Assembly: GCF_014698065.1 (NCBI RefSeq) | Contig: NZ_JACJSI010000001.1 | Span: 1-64,000 of the forward strand | Direction: 5' to 3' | Origin: Nostoc flagelliforme FACHB-838 | Lineage (GTDB): Bacteria; Cyanobacteriota; Cyanobacteriia; Cyanobacteriales; Nostocaceae | DNA: 64,000 nt | Part shown: positions 24,732-34,227 of the stretch, in pieces | How positions within the stretch are numbered: position 1 is the first letter of the stretch | Layout of the letters: each line of letters begins with the position of its first letter | Translations under genes and position numbers: made by a program | Notes under the pieces: model-generated | Seen by the model: only the letters and a program-made list of their open reading frames with translations | What the model was told of the DNA's origin: nothing | Databases searched by the model: none

Positions 24732-26264
24732 CTATAGTGACTCATCTTCATCAGGTTCTAAATCGTCTGCTGTCAATTCCTGATGCGGGATGGCGGCGAT
24801 AATTGCATCTATGACTTTAGATACTGGTAATATTTCAATATTTAAGTCAGGAAATTTTGTCCCTTTTGGCACGATCGCTCGTTTAAATCCCAACTTAGCA
24901 GCTTCTTTCAACCGCAGTTCCATTTGGGAAACCGATCGCACTTGTCCGCCTAACCCAACTTCACCGATTAATACTGTACCGGGATCAACTATGCGATCGC
25001 GGAAACTAGCAACGATTGCGATCGCAATTCCCAAATCTACCGCAGGTTCTTCTACATTCAACCCACCCGCAGAAGCAACGTAGGAATCTAACTTTGACAT
25101 CGGAATTCCCACCCGTTTTTCTAAGACGGCAAGAATTTGCACCAAGCGGTTGTAATCTACGCCAGTACCAGCACGACGGGGTGAGGGATAGCTAGTAGGA
25201 CTCACTAAAGCTTGCAATTCTACAACTATCGGGCGAGTACCTTCACAAGCAACGACAATGGCAGTACCAGGTGCAGGATCATCACGGTTGCCTAAAAATA
25301 GCTCTGAGGGGTTAGAGACTTCTCGCAGTCCCTCTGTCACCATTTCAAAGATGCCGATTTCGTGAGTTGCGCCGAAGCGATTTTTTACTGTCCGTAATAA
25401 TCGATGGGAGGCAAAGCGATCACCTTCAAAATACAACACCGTATCCACTAAATGTTCTAAAACTTTTGGCCCGGCGATCGCTCCTTCTTTAGTAACGTGT
25501 CCGACAATCAGCATGGTGACATCTTCATGCTTCGCCACCTTCATCAGTGCTGCCGTACATTCCCGTACCTGAGCCACCGAACCTGGTGCAGAAGTCAGCG
25601 CCGGAAAAAACACCGTTTGGATACTATCAATTACCGCCACATTTGGCTTGAGCGAGTCTATTTCCCGTAAAATTTCTTCTAAATCTGTTTCTGGCAGTAC
25701 ATATAAATCTGCACCTATACTATCAGGGTCTATGGGAAGTGTAGGATCTACTACTACTTTAACCTCCTCTTCATTAACCACACTTAGGGTTTTTGATACT
25801 CCCAAGCGAGAAGCTCGTAATTTTACCTGCTGTCCTGATTCTTCACCAGTTACGTAAAGGATGCGATATTTCTGTGCTAATTGATTTGATACTTGCAGCA
25901 ATAAAGTTGATTTGCCGATACCCGGATCGCCACCAATCAGCACCATAGAGCCAGGGACAACCCCACCTCCAAGTACCCGATCTAATTCTTCATAACCAGA
26001 TTCCCAGCGGGCGATTTGGCGATCGGTAATTTGGTTAAATGTTAAGGAGGCTCGCGCTTTAGCTGGTTTAGCGTGAGATTTGCCATTAGTTTGAGTTGAT
26101 TGCCAACCACTTACTCCCCCCCGACTGGGTACATCTACTGAGGATTGAATAGAAATTTGTTCTTCTAGAGAGTTGTAAGTGCCACAAGCAGGACATTTAC
26201 CAAACCATTGGGGCGATTCTGCTCCACATTCATTACACACAAAAAAGGTTTTTGGCTTTGCCAT
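24732..26264 (-). CDS. radA: DNA repair protein RadA
   Basis: A 510-residue RadA/Sms. An N-terminal C4 zinc finger (CNECGAESPQWFGKCPACG, residues about 10-28) is followed by a RecA-like ATPase with Walker A GGDPGIGKST (near 110) and the RadA-specific KNRFG motif (near 292). The C-terminal Lon-protease-like domain (about 340-490) carries the expected LNVEEPAVDLGIAIA. It promotes branch migration in recombinational repair. The acidic C-terminus (DDLEPDEDESL) is usual in cyanobacteria. It is divergent from rpaB. Confidence 0.96.
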   Translation of the reverse strand: MAKPKTFFVCNECGAESPQWFGKCPACGTYNSLEEQISIQSSVDVPSRGGVSGWQSTQTNGKSHAKPAKARASLTFNQITDRQIARWESGYEELDRVLGGGVVPGSMVLIGGDPGIGKSTLLLQVSNQLAQKYRILYVTGEESGQQVKLRASRLGVSKTLSVVNEEEVKVVVDPTLPIDPDSIGADLYVLPETDLEEILREIDSLKPNVAVIDSIQTVFFPALTSAPGSVAQVRECTAALMKVAKHEDVTMLIVGHVTKEGAIAGPKVLEHLVDTVLYFEGDRFASHRLLRTVKNRFGATHEIGIFEMVTEGLREVSNPSELFLGNRDDPAPGTAIVVACEGTRPIVVELQALVSPTSYPSPRRAGTGVDYNRLVQILAVLEKRVGIPMSKLDSYVASAGGLNVEEPAVDLGIAIAIVASFRDRIVDPGTVLIGEVGLGGQVRSVSQMELRLKEAAKLGFKRAIVPKGTKFPDLNIEILPVSKVIDAIIAAIPHQELTADDLEPDEDESL

Positions 26265-26434
26265 TCTTAAATCTTATTAAATAATCTTAATATTTACTTA
26301 ATTCTGGAAAAAAACTAAAAACTAATAATAGTAGTATTTAGAGCTTTTTCCAAATCAATTGATGGAATGATATCTTAATATTATGGTATTAAAAATTAAT
26401 CATGTAAATTTTTAGTCAAGGAGCGTTGAGAAAC

Positions 26435-27163
26435 TTGGAAAGTCATAAAGAAAAAATCTTGGTGGTAGACGACGAAGCCAGCATTCGCCGGATTTTGGAA
26501 ACGCGCCTTTCCATGATTGGCTACGATGTAGTGACAGCTGGCGACGGGGAAGAAGCTTTGGAAACTTTTCGCAAAACTGAGCCTGACTTGGTAGTTTTAG
26601 ATGTAATGATGCCAAAGCTAGACGGCTATGGTGTATGTCAAGAATTACGAAAAGAATCAGATGTGCCCATTATTATGCTAACAGCCTTGGGTGATGTAGC
26701 CGATCGCATCACCGGGCTAGAATTGGGTGCTGATGACTACGTAGTTAAACCATTTTCCCCCAAAGAGCTAGAAGCTCGAATTCGCTCAGTGTTGCGGCGG
26801 GTAGACAAAACCAGTGGTTCTGGCATTCCCAGTTCTGGAGTGATCCATGTCGCTAATATTAAAATCGATACGAATAAGCGACAAGTCTACAAAGGTGATG
26901 AGCGCATTCGCTTAACTGGTATGGAGTTCAGCTTGTTAGAGTTAGTAGTTAGTCGCTCTGGAGAAGCATTTTCTCGTTCGGAAATTTTGCAGGAAGTTTG
27001 GGGTTACACACCAGAACGCCATGTTGATACCCGCGTAGTAGATGTGCATATATCCCGTTTGCGGGCAAAGTTAGAAGATGATCCTAGCAACCCAGAATTG
27101 ATTCTCACAGCGCGGGGTACTGGTTATCTTTTCCAGCGCATTATTGAACCAGGGGAGGAGTGA
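26435..27163 (+). CDS. rpaB: OmpR-type response regulator RpaB
   Basis: A 242-residue regulator. The receiver domain (about 1-120) starts MESHKEKILVVDDEASIRRI, with the phosphoacceptor Asp in VVLDVMMPKLDGYG and the conserved VVKPFSPKEL. A winged-helix OmpR domain follows (about 140-236: RHVDTRVVDVHISRLRAKLE). The sequence is almost the consensus of cyanobacterial RpaB, which works with the kinase Hik33/NblS and binds HLR1 sites to control high-light and photosystem genes. No ATG is available; the TTG at 26435 lies 11 nt after AAGGAG and gives the family start. TTG at 26426 is too close to it. Confidence 0.95.
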   Translation: MESHKEKILVVDDEASIRRILETRLSMIGYDVVTAGDGEEALETFRKTEPDLVVLDVMMPKLDGYGVCQELRKESDVPIIMLTALGDVADRITGLELGADDYVVKPFSPKELEARIRSVLRRVDKTSGSGIPSSGVIHVANIKIDTNKRQVYKGDERIRLTGMEFSLLELVVSRSGEAFSRSEILQEVWGYTPERHVDTRVVDVHISRLRAKLEDDPSNPELILTARGTGYLFQRIIEPGEE

Positions 27164-27248
27164 GGAGATGAGGCAGGGAGCAGGGGAAGCAGAGGGAGAA
27201 GAACTATTAATTATAGTCCGATGCCCAATGACTAATGACTAATGACCA

Positions 27249-27908
27249 ATGACCAAACCTGATCCTAATCGAGTTTTGCGGCGTCTACCCATCGTCGTGG
27301 GTGGGCTAGGCGCTGTACTTTTGCTGATTAACCGTTTATTAACACCGGAATTAACCCAGTCTCAATCGCGTGGTGATGTGGTGGGCGTAATTTTGAGCGC
27401 GGTGTTAATTTTGACGGGTTTAATTTGGCAGCAAGTTCAGCCGCGATCGCCTGATACTGTAGAACTAATTGGCGAAGAAGGTTTTGTACTCGCAGCAGAT
27501 TTACCCGAAGCCGTGAAAACAGAGCTAGCGTGGGCATCTCATTTATTGTTGACTAATACAGTAACGCGATCGCTTGTAGTTTTTTATCAAGGTAAAGTTT
27601 TGTTGCGTCGCGGTATTCTGGCTACTAAATCTGAAGTTGTACCAGGAGTACTCTTAAAACAGGTACTTGAAAAACAAAAACCGATTTATCTAGTTGCTCT
27701 AAAAATATATCCAGGTAGAGTTGAATTTGATTATTTACCAGAGAATACTCAAGGTGTAATTTGTCAACCTATTGGCAATCAAGGTGCATTAATTTTGGGA
27801 GCAAATGCTCCTCGCAGTTACACCAAACAAGATGAAAACTGGATTGCGGGAATTGCTGATAAATTAGCTGTTACTCTTAGCTCGAATTTATCCAACCAAG
27901 CGACTTAA
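27249..27908 (+). CDS. Cofactor assembly of complex C subunit B (CCB2/CCB4-like)
   Basis: A 219-residue membrane protein of the DUF2930/CCB2-CCB4 family. Two N-terminal hydrophobic segments (LPIVVGGLGAVLLLINRLL, about 13-31; VVGVILSAVLILTGLIW, about 44-60) are followed by a soluble domain to the end. Plant relatives help attach haem c(i) to cytochrome b6. A comparable role in cytochrome b6f assembly is inferred. It begins 85 bp after rpaB in the same orientation, with a G/A-rich repeat between them. Confidence 0.85.
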   Translation: MTKPDPNRVLRRLPIVVGGLGAVLLLINRLLTPELTQSQSRGDVVGVILSAVLILTGLIWQQVQPRSPDTVELIGEEGFVLAADLPEAVKTELAWASHLLLTNTVTRSLVVFYQGKVLLRRGILATKSEVVPGVLLKQVLEKQKPIYLVALKIYPGRVEFDYLPENTQGVICQPIGNQGALILGANAPRSYTKQDENWIAGIADKLAVTLSSNLSNQAT

Positions 27909-28057
27909 CCTAAATTTAGGTTGGTCATCTGTCACAATAACTCGTAATTTGTAATTCTTAACTCAAATTAATTTGCTCCTATATATACTCAATTAATCTA
28001 AAGTTAATTACGAATTACGTTAGCGTAGCGGGGCGTAGCCCATTACGAATTATTAAC

Positions 28058-28976
28058 TCACCAAGAAGTCAAAAAATTCCACCCTTCCTTTTCCTCTGGT
28101 GTCTTTCCTTCTTTTTCTTCCGGTTCTTCGGGTGTCTTTAAATCTGTCTGTTGAATTAAATTATCATATTCTCCTGAATCAACCCATTTTAATAACTCGC
28201 CAGCCCTCATAACTACCCAGGAAAGCTCGGATTCTGTATAACTTAATATTTTGGTAACTTTATCGATAGTATCAAAGCTATTGGATGCAAACTCACGGGC
28301 TTGGATGAATGAGGAAATCTTCGATTACAGCAGTAGTCAAGTACTCATCTGGTAAACCCGCGAGTTTCATTAGTGTAGTAGTTGCTACATCAATATCCTG
28401 ACAAGCTAGCAAACCAGCACGATCAGCAGTGAACCTAGCCATCATTCGCCAATTATACAAACCTCGTTCCATTCCACCAGCCACCAAGCCACCGACTCCC
28501 AATGTGGTACTGCTTAACAAATTTTTCAGCGTTGGCATAACAATTGCTATTTGGTGATAACCCATCTGCTGACTCTTGATGTGAGCGACTTCATGTCCGA
28601 AAATGTAAAGCAACTCATTTGCATCAAGCCACTCCATTGCATCTAAATTGATACCGACAAGGGGTTTTTCTATCCCAACAATATAGGTTTCAATGTTACC
28701 TCTACCTCGAAACAGATACAGTTCAGGAAGCGGAGCAACATCAAGAATTTCGCAAGTTTCTACAAATGCTTGATGTAATTCGGGAAAATTACGGGGCGAA
28801 ATTCTGATTTCGCTACCAAGGCTTTGCAGTCTGAGTAAGCGATCAATGCCATATTCGTTAATTTTTTTGAGTAGTAAGGAGGCACCGGGCATATTTTGCA
28901 AAGAAGCCAAGGCTTTACGATCAAAAGGGTGTTCGTAGGCTTGAGAACTTAGTCCAGTTAATATTTTTCTTGTCAT
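28058..28976 (-). pseudogene. M48 family metallopeptidase, C-terminus frameshifted by a 4-bp duplication
   Basis: The zinc peptidase motif HEVAH (FGHEVAHIKSQQ) and a downstream RFTADRAGLLA motif identify M48. Start MTRKILTGLSSQAYEHPFD (28976) is preferred over the ATG at 29042. The frame stops at 28293 after IEDFLIHPSP. Skipping four bases of a tandem ATGAATGA (28305-28312) restores the family reading, FLIQAREF, then SWVVMRAGELLKWVDSGEYD, and continues to 28058 with an acidic tail ending WNFLTSW. The truncated product keeps its catalytic site and might still be active. No other disruption is visible. Confidence 0.85.
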
Positions 28977-29130
28977 TGATTTTGAGCTTTTAAATAGCAG
29001 TTTAGAAGCATTAGCAAACTTACACCACAGTGTACTAGGCATTTATCGCTATCTTACCCAGATAGAATATACAGTAGGGGCGCACATCTGTGCGTCCCTA
29101 TGAGGAAATTTGGCAATTTACAATTAATCT

Positions 29131-29649
29131 ATGCAAATTATTTATTGGCTATTAATTGCTGTAATGGTTGTGGGTATTGTCGGTGCAGTAGTTCCTGCCA
29201 TTCCTGGTAGCAGCTTAATTTTAATTGCAATTATTGTCTGGGGAATCGTTAGTAGTTCCTTTGCAGCTATCAAGATTCCCTTGATTGTGACAATTGTAGT
29301 TTTACTGCTCAGTGTTGGAGTAGATTTTTTAGCTAGCTATGTGGGAGCAAAACAAGCAGGAGCTAGCAAGTGGGGGCAAATTGGCGCAATCGTCGGCTTG
29401 GTGGTAGGATTTTTGGGATTATTGCCAACGTTACCTTTTGGGGGGCCGTTGTTAGGTATTTTACTAGGCCCACTTTTGGGAGCAATTGTCGGTGAATACC
29501 TTTACCGACGTGAATTTGGGTTGGCGGTTAAAGCGGGTATAGGAATTGTAGTCGGATCTTTGGTTGGAAATTTGATTCAAGGGTTGTTAGCGATCGCCGC
29601 AGTTGTAGTTTTCGTTGTGACAACTTGGCCACAGGTATTCGGCTCTTAG
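29131..29649 (+). CDS. DUF456 family membrane protein
   Basis: A 172-residue very hydrophobic protein with about five transmembrane segments, rich in Gly and small residues. The pattern VGIVGAVVPAIPGSSLILIA near the N-terminus and VDFLASYVGAKQAGASKWG (about 68-86) is the DUF456 signature, with a glycine-rich GPLLGILLGPLLGAIVGEY later. The function is unknown. It is a single gene, followed by a terminator-like hairpin about 90 bp downstream. Confidence 0.88.
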   Translation: MQIIYWLLIAVMVVGIVGAVVPAIPGSSLILIAIIVWGIVSSSFAAIKIPLIVTIVVLLLSVGVDFLASYVGAKQAGASKWGQIGAIVGLVVGFLGLLPTLPFGGPLLGILLGPLLGAIVGEYLYRREFGLAVKAGIGIVVGSLVGNLIQGLLAIAAVVVFVVTTWPQVFGS

Positions 29650-30179
29650 CATTTGAAAACAGCGGTAATAGCTAGCAGTTAGCTACTTGTTACAAATATT
29701 CAATTTGATAACAAAGACTATCCATAGTAAACAAATACAGCGGTTCCTCGCATTTATTCTACGAGAGGAACCGTTTAGCTAAATATTAGTAACTGAAGAA
29801 ATTATAGATATACTGCATACTCTATTTATCTAAAAAATGGTTAAGTAGCATTGAGTATTTAAATTTACCTTTAATTAATTAGACGTAAATCGCTTTTTTT
29901 CAAGTCAGAGCTATTACAAACAATTTCAAACCTATGAAATAAAAGATATACAAAGTGCAGATGTATAAGTATTTAAAATTTCATGAAGGATAGTAATATA
30001 TTGAAGATGTGATGAAGACCACTCAGTAAATATAGCAGTATCTAAGTCTATGTGATTTTATGGAGATAAGAAATAGATCAGGCATTCGCTTTCACTGTCA
30101 GTATTTTTCCTAAATTACTGAGATTAAAAGTAAAGGAATTGCTCTGATTTAAGGTTATTACTAGGAGCCTCAAAGAACA
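29650..30179. other. Gene-free spacer with terminator hairpin and PEP-CTERM gene promoter
   Basis: 530 bp without a recognised gene. A hairpin sits at 29741-29773. The remainder is A/T-rich and leads to AGGAG (30162-30166), 14 bp before the PEP-CTERM protein ATG. Confidence 0.4.
29741..29776 (+). terminator. Hairpin terminator downstream of the DUF456 gene
   Basis: CGGTTCCT (29741-29748) pairs with AGGAACCG (29766-29773), extended by CG/CG with a small asymmetry, followed by TTT. It suits termination of the DUF456 transcript. Confidence 0.65.
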
Positions 30180-30935
30180 ATGATTGGTTTTAAATCTAAA
30201 TTACTAAATGTAACGTTAGCTATTACTGCTGCAATCCCTTTAGCTACTGCTGGGTTGTTTACCTTTGTTGATTCTGCTCAAGCTGCTGCACTCACAGGTG
30301 AACTCAGTTTTGACGGTGGCAAAAGTAAAACTATAATTGGAAATCCATTTCTCAAAAGCTTAGTGACATTGAAAAAAGATTCACTAATTTTTACACCAGA
30401 TAGTATTATTCAAGATTCCAATGGAGTAAAGAGTACCCCAGTTGCTCTAAGCGCTCAGACAGAAAGCTTTTTAGGTTTCAATTCAGCCAGTATACGTGAT
30501 ATTATCTCATTTAATAACAATACTGTGCAAAATCCATTTCTAGACCTTGGTAATCTTCCATCAGATGGTGATGTTCTGCCTGGGGACGATACTGCTTCTC
30601 TAGCGGATGGTATTGATATCTTTACTTTGACATCTTCTGATTATAAAATAACCCAGACCGATGCAAACGTTACTATAGCTGTTTCTCTGCGGGGGTACTT
30701 TACCAGCGCTACTGGGGAGAAAACCAATGGAGCAGGAAGCTTATCTTTCCAAAAAAATAATATCACTCTTGCTCAGGCAAATTCAATTCTCGATACTGCT
30801 AACGGCTCATTGGAATATTTGACTTTTTCTGGTGGTACTTTCACCACTTCCGTTCCTGAACCAGCTGCATTACTAGGTCTGGGTGCGGTAGGTGCAGTAA
30901 TGGCTATGTCTCGCCGCCGCAAAAGTGTCATTTAA
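30180..30935 (+). CDS. PEP-CTERM sorting-domain protein
   Basis: A 251-residue exported protein. The signal peptide spans about residues 1-36 (LNVTLAITAAIPLATAGLF ... AQAAA). The C-terminus has the sorting signal VPEPAALLGLGAVGAVMAMSRRRKS: PEP motif, hydrophobic helix and Arg cluster. The middle is a Ser/Thr/Asp-rich beta-type domain without a named family. PEP-CTERM proteins are processed by exosortase-like systems and are surface or matrix proteins. An AGGAG sequence precedes the ATG by 14 bases. It is followed by a perfect 12-bp hairpin. Confidence 0.88.
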   Translation: MIGFKSKLLNVTLAITAAIPLATAGLFTFVDSAQAAALTGELSFDGGKSKTIIGNPFLKSLVTLKKDSLIFTPDSIIQDSNGVKSTPVALSAQTESFLGFNSASIRDIISFNNNTVQNPFLDLGNLPSDGDVLPGDDTASLADGIDIFTLTSSDYKITQTDANVTIAVSLRGYFTSATGEKTNGAGSLSFQKNNITLAQANSILDTANGSLEYLTFSGGTFTTSVPEPAALLGLGAVGAVMAMSRRRKSVI

Positions 30936-30957
30936 TAGACCTATCCAAATATAAAAA

Positions 30958-30984
30958 AGTTACTTTTAGCAACTAAAAGTAACT
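30958..30984 (+). terminator. Perfect 12-bp hairpin after the PEP-CTERM gene
   Basis: AGTTACTTTTAG (30958-30969) and CTAAAAGTAACT (30973-30984) pair perfectly around a CAA loop. An A-run upstream gives T-rich sequence on the other strand, so it may act in both directions. Confidence 0.75.
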
Positions 30985-31245
30985 CTAATTTATCTATTCG
31001 ATCTGGCTGGAATGTAAAATTTTACCAACCAAATCGAATTTTTTTGCTGTCAAATCAATCTATATTAAAGGTGAATTTTCTTAACCTTATACCAATTTGA
31101 ACAATGATTGCGACAGATGGAGCGCTGAAAGCGATTACAGTAACTTTTTCTCTACGAGACGCACTCGCGTTCACAATCTAAAGTCCAAAATCGTTCGACT
31201 GAACGCTCACGACAAGTCTAAAATCCAAAATGGTATTAGATAGAC

Positions 31246-31911
31246 TTAAACTGACTGCAAAGAATTTTTCGCTTCAGTTGCGATCGCTTCTACTTGATCG
31301 TTAGCCAGAGTTTCTAATATAGATTTGGCTTCTGGACTAGCCAAACGGGTTAAGGCTTGTACAAGTCTGTAACGAATTTGCCAATCTGGATTGTTAACAT
31401 AGGGAGCCAATAGGGAAACTGCTTGTACATCCCCCAAGTCACCTAAAGAACTAATAGCAGCAGTTTGGACTAAGTCGTTTTCTGATGAGAGTGCCTCTTT
31501 AAGCAGTTCAAAGGCTCGTGGATCGCCTAACTCTCCTAATGTAGCAATGATACTGAATTGTATTAGCCATTCACCAGTTGTATGATAAAGGTGCTGCAAA
31601 TCTTCAAAAGCTTCGCGTAATTTTAGAGCACCCAAACAGTCTGCTGCAGCTGCTTGTACATCTACTTCGGAGTCATGAAGCAAGCGATCGCGCAAGATAT
31701 CCAAGGATAATTGTAAATCTTGCGTTCCGAGTGTATCCATTTGACTCACCGCCGAGTAACGGACACGCGAATTGCGATCGCCAATAGCACTTTGAATTAA
31801 TTCAAAGCCAATCGTCGGTTCTAGTTGGCGGATTTGATTTACTGCACGTAAGCGATCGCCTAAATCCTCAGAACTGAGCAATTGCTTAACAGACTCCGGA
31901 GTAATACTCAT
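31246..31911 (-). CDS. nblB: HEAT-repeat protein, NblB-like (phycobilisome degradation/CpcE-like family)
   Basis: A 221-residue protein made of about six HEAT/PBS-lyase repeats (VRYSAVSQMDTLG, VDVQAAAADCLGALK, WLIQFSIIATLGELGDP, LVQTAAISSLGDLGD, WQIRYRLVQALTRLA). Length and sequence fit NblB, which is related to the CpcE/F bilin lyases and takes part in phycobilisome dismantling during starvation. Other HEAT-repeat bilin-lyase-like proteins are hard to exclude by eye. It is followed downstream by a CBS-domain gene on the same strand, across a spacer with two identical palindromes. Confidence 0.72.
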   Translation of the reverse strand: MSITPESVKQLLSSEDLGDRLRAVNQIRQLEPTIGFELIQSAIGDRNSRVRYSAVSQMDTLGTQDLQLSLDILRDRLLHDSEVDVQAAAADCLGALKLREAFEDLQHLYHTTGEWLIQFSIIATLGELGDPRAFELLKEALSSENDLVQTAAISSLGDLGDVQAVSLLAPYVNNPDWQIRYRLVQALTRLASPEAKSILETLANDQVEAIATEAKNSLQSV

Positions 31912-31947
31912 TTAGTTATCCTTGACTTTCAAATGTATAAAAAAGAC

Positions 31948-32006
31948 AGACGCGATTAATCGCGTCTCTACTTTTGACTTTTGTACAGACGCGATTAATC
32001 GCGTCT
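31948..32006. repeat. Two identical 20-bp palindromes
   Basis: AGACGCGATTAATCGCGTCT occurs at 31948-31967 and 31987-32006, between the NblB-like and CBS genes. A degenerate copy (AGACGCCATTAATCGCATCT) lies at 33089-33108. This palindrome is common in Nostoc genomes. Confidence 0.85.
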
Positions 32007-32016
32007 CTATTTCTGG

Positions 32017-32481
32017 CTAATCTTGACTAGCAGCCATAGCCCGAATAATATCACCACGAGTGAGAATACCAATTACTTGACCTGTACTCTCAAGCACTGG
32101 TAAGCGGTGAACGCTGCGATCGTGCATGATTGTAGCTGCTTCTCTTAAAGTTTTATCAGGGGAAATAGCGATCGGGTTTTTACTCATCACCTCCCCGACT
32201 GTTTGCCCTAGAGCCTTGTGCAAATCACGGTCATAAGTAGCAGGATTTTTTAAATAGATAACACTATCAAGAAACATAATGTAGGCAGGTGGAGTAACAC
32301 CAGTTTCTTGCCACATCAAATCGGTTTCCGAGATAATGCCTACCAATTTACCGAGATCATCCACAACAGGTAGTCCGCTGATATGGCGTTCTGCGAGAAT
32401 TTGGATAGCTTCCTTGAGTGGAGTTTCCTCCCGGACGACAATAGGATCGCGGCTCATCACATCGGCAACGGTTTTAGGCAT
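32017..32481 (-). CDS. Two-CBS-domain protein
   Basis: A 154-residue protein made of a tandem CBS pair (Bateman module): first CBS about 6-60 (MSRDPIVVREETPLKEAIQIL ... VDDLGKLVGIISETDL), second about 95-150 (MSKNPIAISPDKTLREAATIM ... GQVIGILTRGDIIRA). Such modules bind adenine nucleotides and regulate partners; no effector domain is attached here, so the partner is unknown. The TTL-type spacing between the domains is normal. It lies between the nblB-like gene and mutT, all on the minus strand. Confidence 0.92.
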   Translation of the reverse strand: MPKTVADVMSRDPIVVREETPLKEAIQILAERHISGLPVVDDLGKLVGIISETDLMWQETGVTPPAYIMFLDSVIYLKNPATYDRDLHKALGQTVGEVMSKNPIAISPDKTLREAATIMHDRSVHRLPVLESTGQVIGILTRGDIIRAMAASQD

Positions 32482-32649
32482 TTATATTCTTGACACCTTT
32501 AATCAAAGTCCCTGGCCTATTGTAGAAAATTGCGGGACTCAACCTGATGCAATTAATAGATTGTTACGGGATTGGGCATTGGGGTTAGGGGAGAAGTTAC
32601 AGGTGACGGGAAAAATCTGTATCCTCTAACCTGTACCCTATTCCCTTCT

Positions 32650-33066
32650 TCAGTCCCCACTTCCTTTTAATGCAGCAATAATTTGAATATTTGCTTTCGG
32701 AAAAGTAAACTGCTCCAGTTCTTCCAAGTTTACCCAGCGAATCTCATCAGATTCTAAAGGTTGGGGAACACCTGTAACATGGCGGCAGTGATGTACTGCA
32801 AGGGTAACGCGCAAGTCTGTATAGCTGTGGTCAATAGTAATTAGATGCTCTCCCACTTCAATTACTATTCCTAGTTCTTCGGAAATTTCTCGTTGAATAC
32901 ACTCTTGAATAGTTTCACCAGGCTCAATTTTGCCACCAGGAAATTCCCACAAACCACCCATCGCTCCTTCTGGACGACGGCGATCAATTAAAATTTGCTT
33001 TTGGTCATTCCAAATTACTGCAACACCAATGATTTTATGGGGTGGAAAAGAACTGATTTCACTCAT
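32650..33066 (-). CDS. mutT: 8-oxo-dGTP diphosphatase MutT-type NUDIX hydrolase
   Basis: A 138-residue NUDIX protein with a complete Nudix box starting GGKIEPGETIQECIQ and ending REISEELGI (about residues 43-66). The N-terminal VAVIWNDQKQILIDRR and the downstream WVNLEELEQFTFPKAN are typical of MutT, which removes oxidised guanine nucleotides. Substrate specificity cannot be proved from the sequence. It has a low-complexity spacer on both sides. Confidence 0.88.
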   Translation of the reverse strand: MSEISSFPPHKIIGVAVIWNDQKQILIDRRRPEGAMGGLWEFPGGKIEPGETIQECIQREISEELGIVIEVGEHLITIDHSYTDLRVTLAVHHCRHVTGVPQPLESDEIRWVNLEELEQFTFPKANIQIIAALKGSGD

Positions 33067-33537
33067 AGTTAATTGGGGAAATGGGGAGAGACGCCATTAA
33101 TCGCATCTGTACTAGGGAGTAAAGGAAAATTCCTAACTCTTGACTAATAACAAAACTCGGCAGACTACTTGTAACTCTGCCGAGTTTAGATTTATTGCAA
33201 AGGTGTCTACCTTTGTTAGTTTATCCACAAATGTGCATTAATCATTTAAAAATACGCCTCTGATTGAACTAATCGCCAAATTGTAAGAGGCAACAGAGAG
33301 AACCGAAATTAAAAACTCAGCTTTAATCTGCAATCCTACTCTGCGGTAAGGTGAAGAGTCTATGCGTTTAAATTTGAACCTTAATTAGTCGCTATTTTGG
33401 ATGTTTTAGAAAAACTTAGCTGATACATAATTGGGAATTAGCGGCGAAGATTTCGCAGAGACTTATTTTCTATTCACCGCCGTAACTGTCACTAACTATT
33501 AGCCCAACAATATATAATTTCCCCAGTTTTGCATTTT
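33067..33537. other. Gene-free spacer between mutT and the DUF760 gene
   Basis: 471 bp with no recognised gene. It holds a degenerate copy of the AGACGC palindrome (33089-33108) and a perfect 12-bp hairpin (33153-33187). Confidence 0.4.
33153..33187 (-). terminator. Perfect 12-bp hairpin
   Basis: AAACTCGGCAGA (33153-33164) pairs with TCTGCCGAGTTT (33176-33187) around an 11-base loop. It lies between the DUF760 stop and the mutT start on the same strand, so it may end the DUF760 transcript about 350 bp downstream. Confidence 0.6.
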
Positions 33538-33882
33538 TTAGTCAACTTCGCTGTTGTTGGTTTCAGTTCCTTGTAAGGCCATTTCAAAACTCATTCTTTG
33601 TTCAGCGTTACGCAAGAAATAACCACTAATCATCGCAGAAGCCAGAAGCCGACCTAGATTTTCTCGATTTGTGGTTACAGTAACACCAAAATGTTCTGAA
33701 GGTAGATTACCCAATAGCCCTGTAATATTCCGTTCCATTACCTGAAAGACTTCGGCGGATGTGGGTTTGGATAGCTGGGTAACTGTCTCTGGACTCAATG
33801 ATTTAACATACTGCCATAGTAAATCACTAGTTTCTGATTCGCTATTAAAAAATTCTGAGACACGATTAGATGGGTTACTCAT
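33538..33882 (-). CDS. DUF760 family protein
   Basis: A 114-residue soluble alpha-helical protein with the DUF760 pattern LLWQYVKSLSPETVTQLSKP (about 20-39), VFQVMERNITGLLGNLP and the LGRLLASAMISGYFLRNAEQRM motif near 77-98. The family is conserved in cyanobacteria and plastids. Plant members have been linked to regulated chloroplast protein turnover; the bacterial role is unknown. The length is typical. It is a single gene. Confidence 0.88.
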   Translation of the reverse strand: MSNPSNRVSEFFNSESETSDLLWQYVKSLSPETVTQLSKPTSAEVFQVMERNITGLLGNLPSEHFGVTVTTNRENLGRLLASAMISGYFLRNAEQRMSFEMALQGTETNNSEVD

Positions 33883-34227
33883 TTTTTAGCTCCTTAACTA
33901 CCACTATTGGCTGCGGTGCTTGTGATTTGAATATTAAATGCTTGTTTTGGATTTGACTTAGTTATTTTGTCTTCCTGTCAACTAATGTAACAGTCTAGCG
34001 TAAGAGTGGAAGTAGGTGTAACCGTACAAAAGCCAGCGTATTTTCTCACCCCAATAAGAGATTTCCAACTAAAAAAATACCCATCGCTTTGGTGAGCAGG
34101 GGGCGCAGGGGAAGCAGGGGAGCAAGAATTTAACGATCATCTTCGCTCCCAAAATTGAATAATTTAATTCTGGAAGTCCCTAAATACAAGTGAGGAGTGG
34201 AGAGTTAATTAAAAACTCATCACTCCT
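33883..34227. other. Gene-free spacer with G/A-rich repeats
   Basis: Contains the DUF760 promoter region and a low-complexity block GGGGGCGCAGGGGAAGCAGG near 34088-34107. No gene is recognised. Confidence 0.35.
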
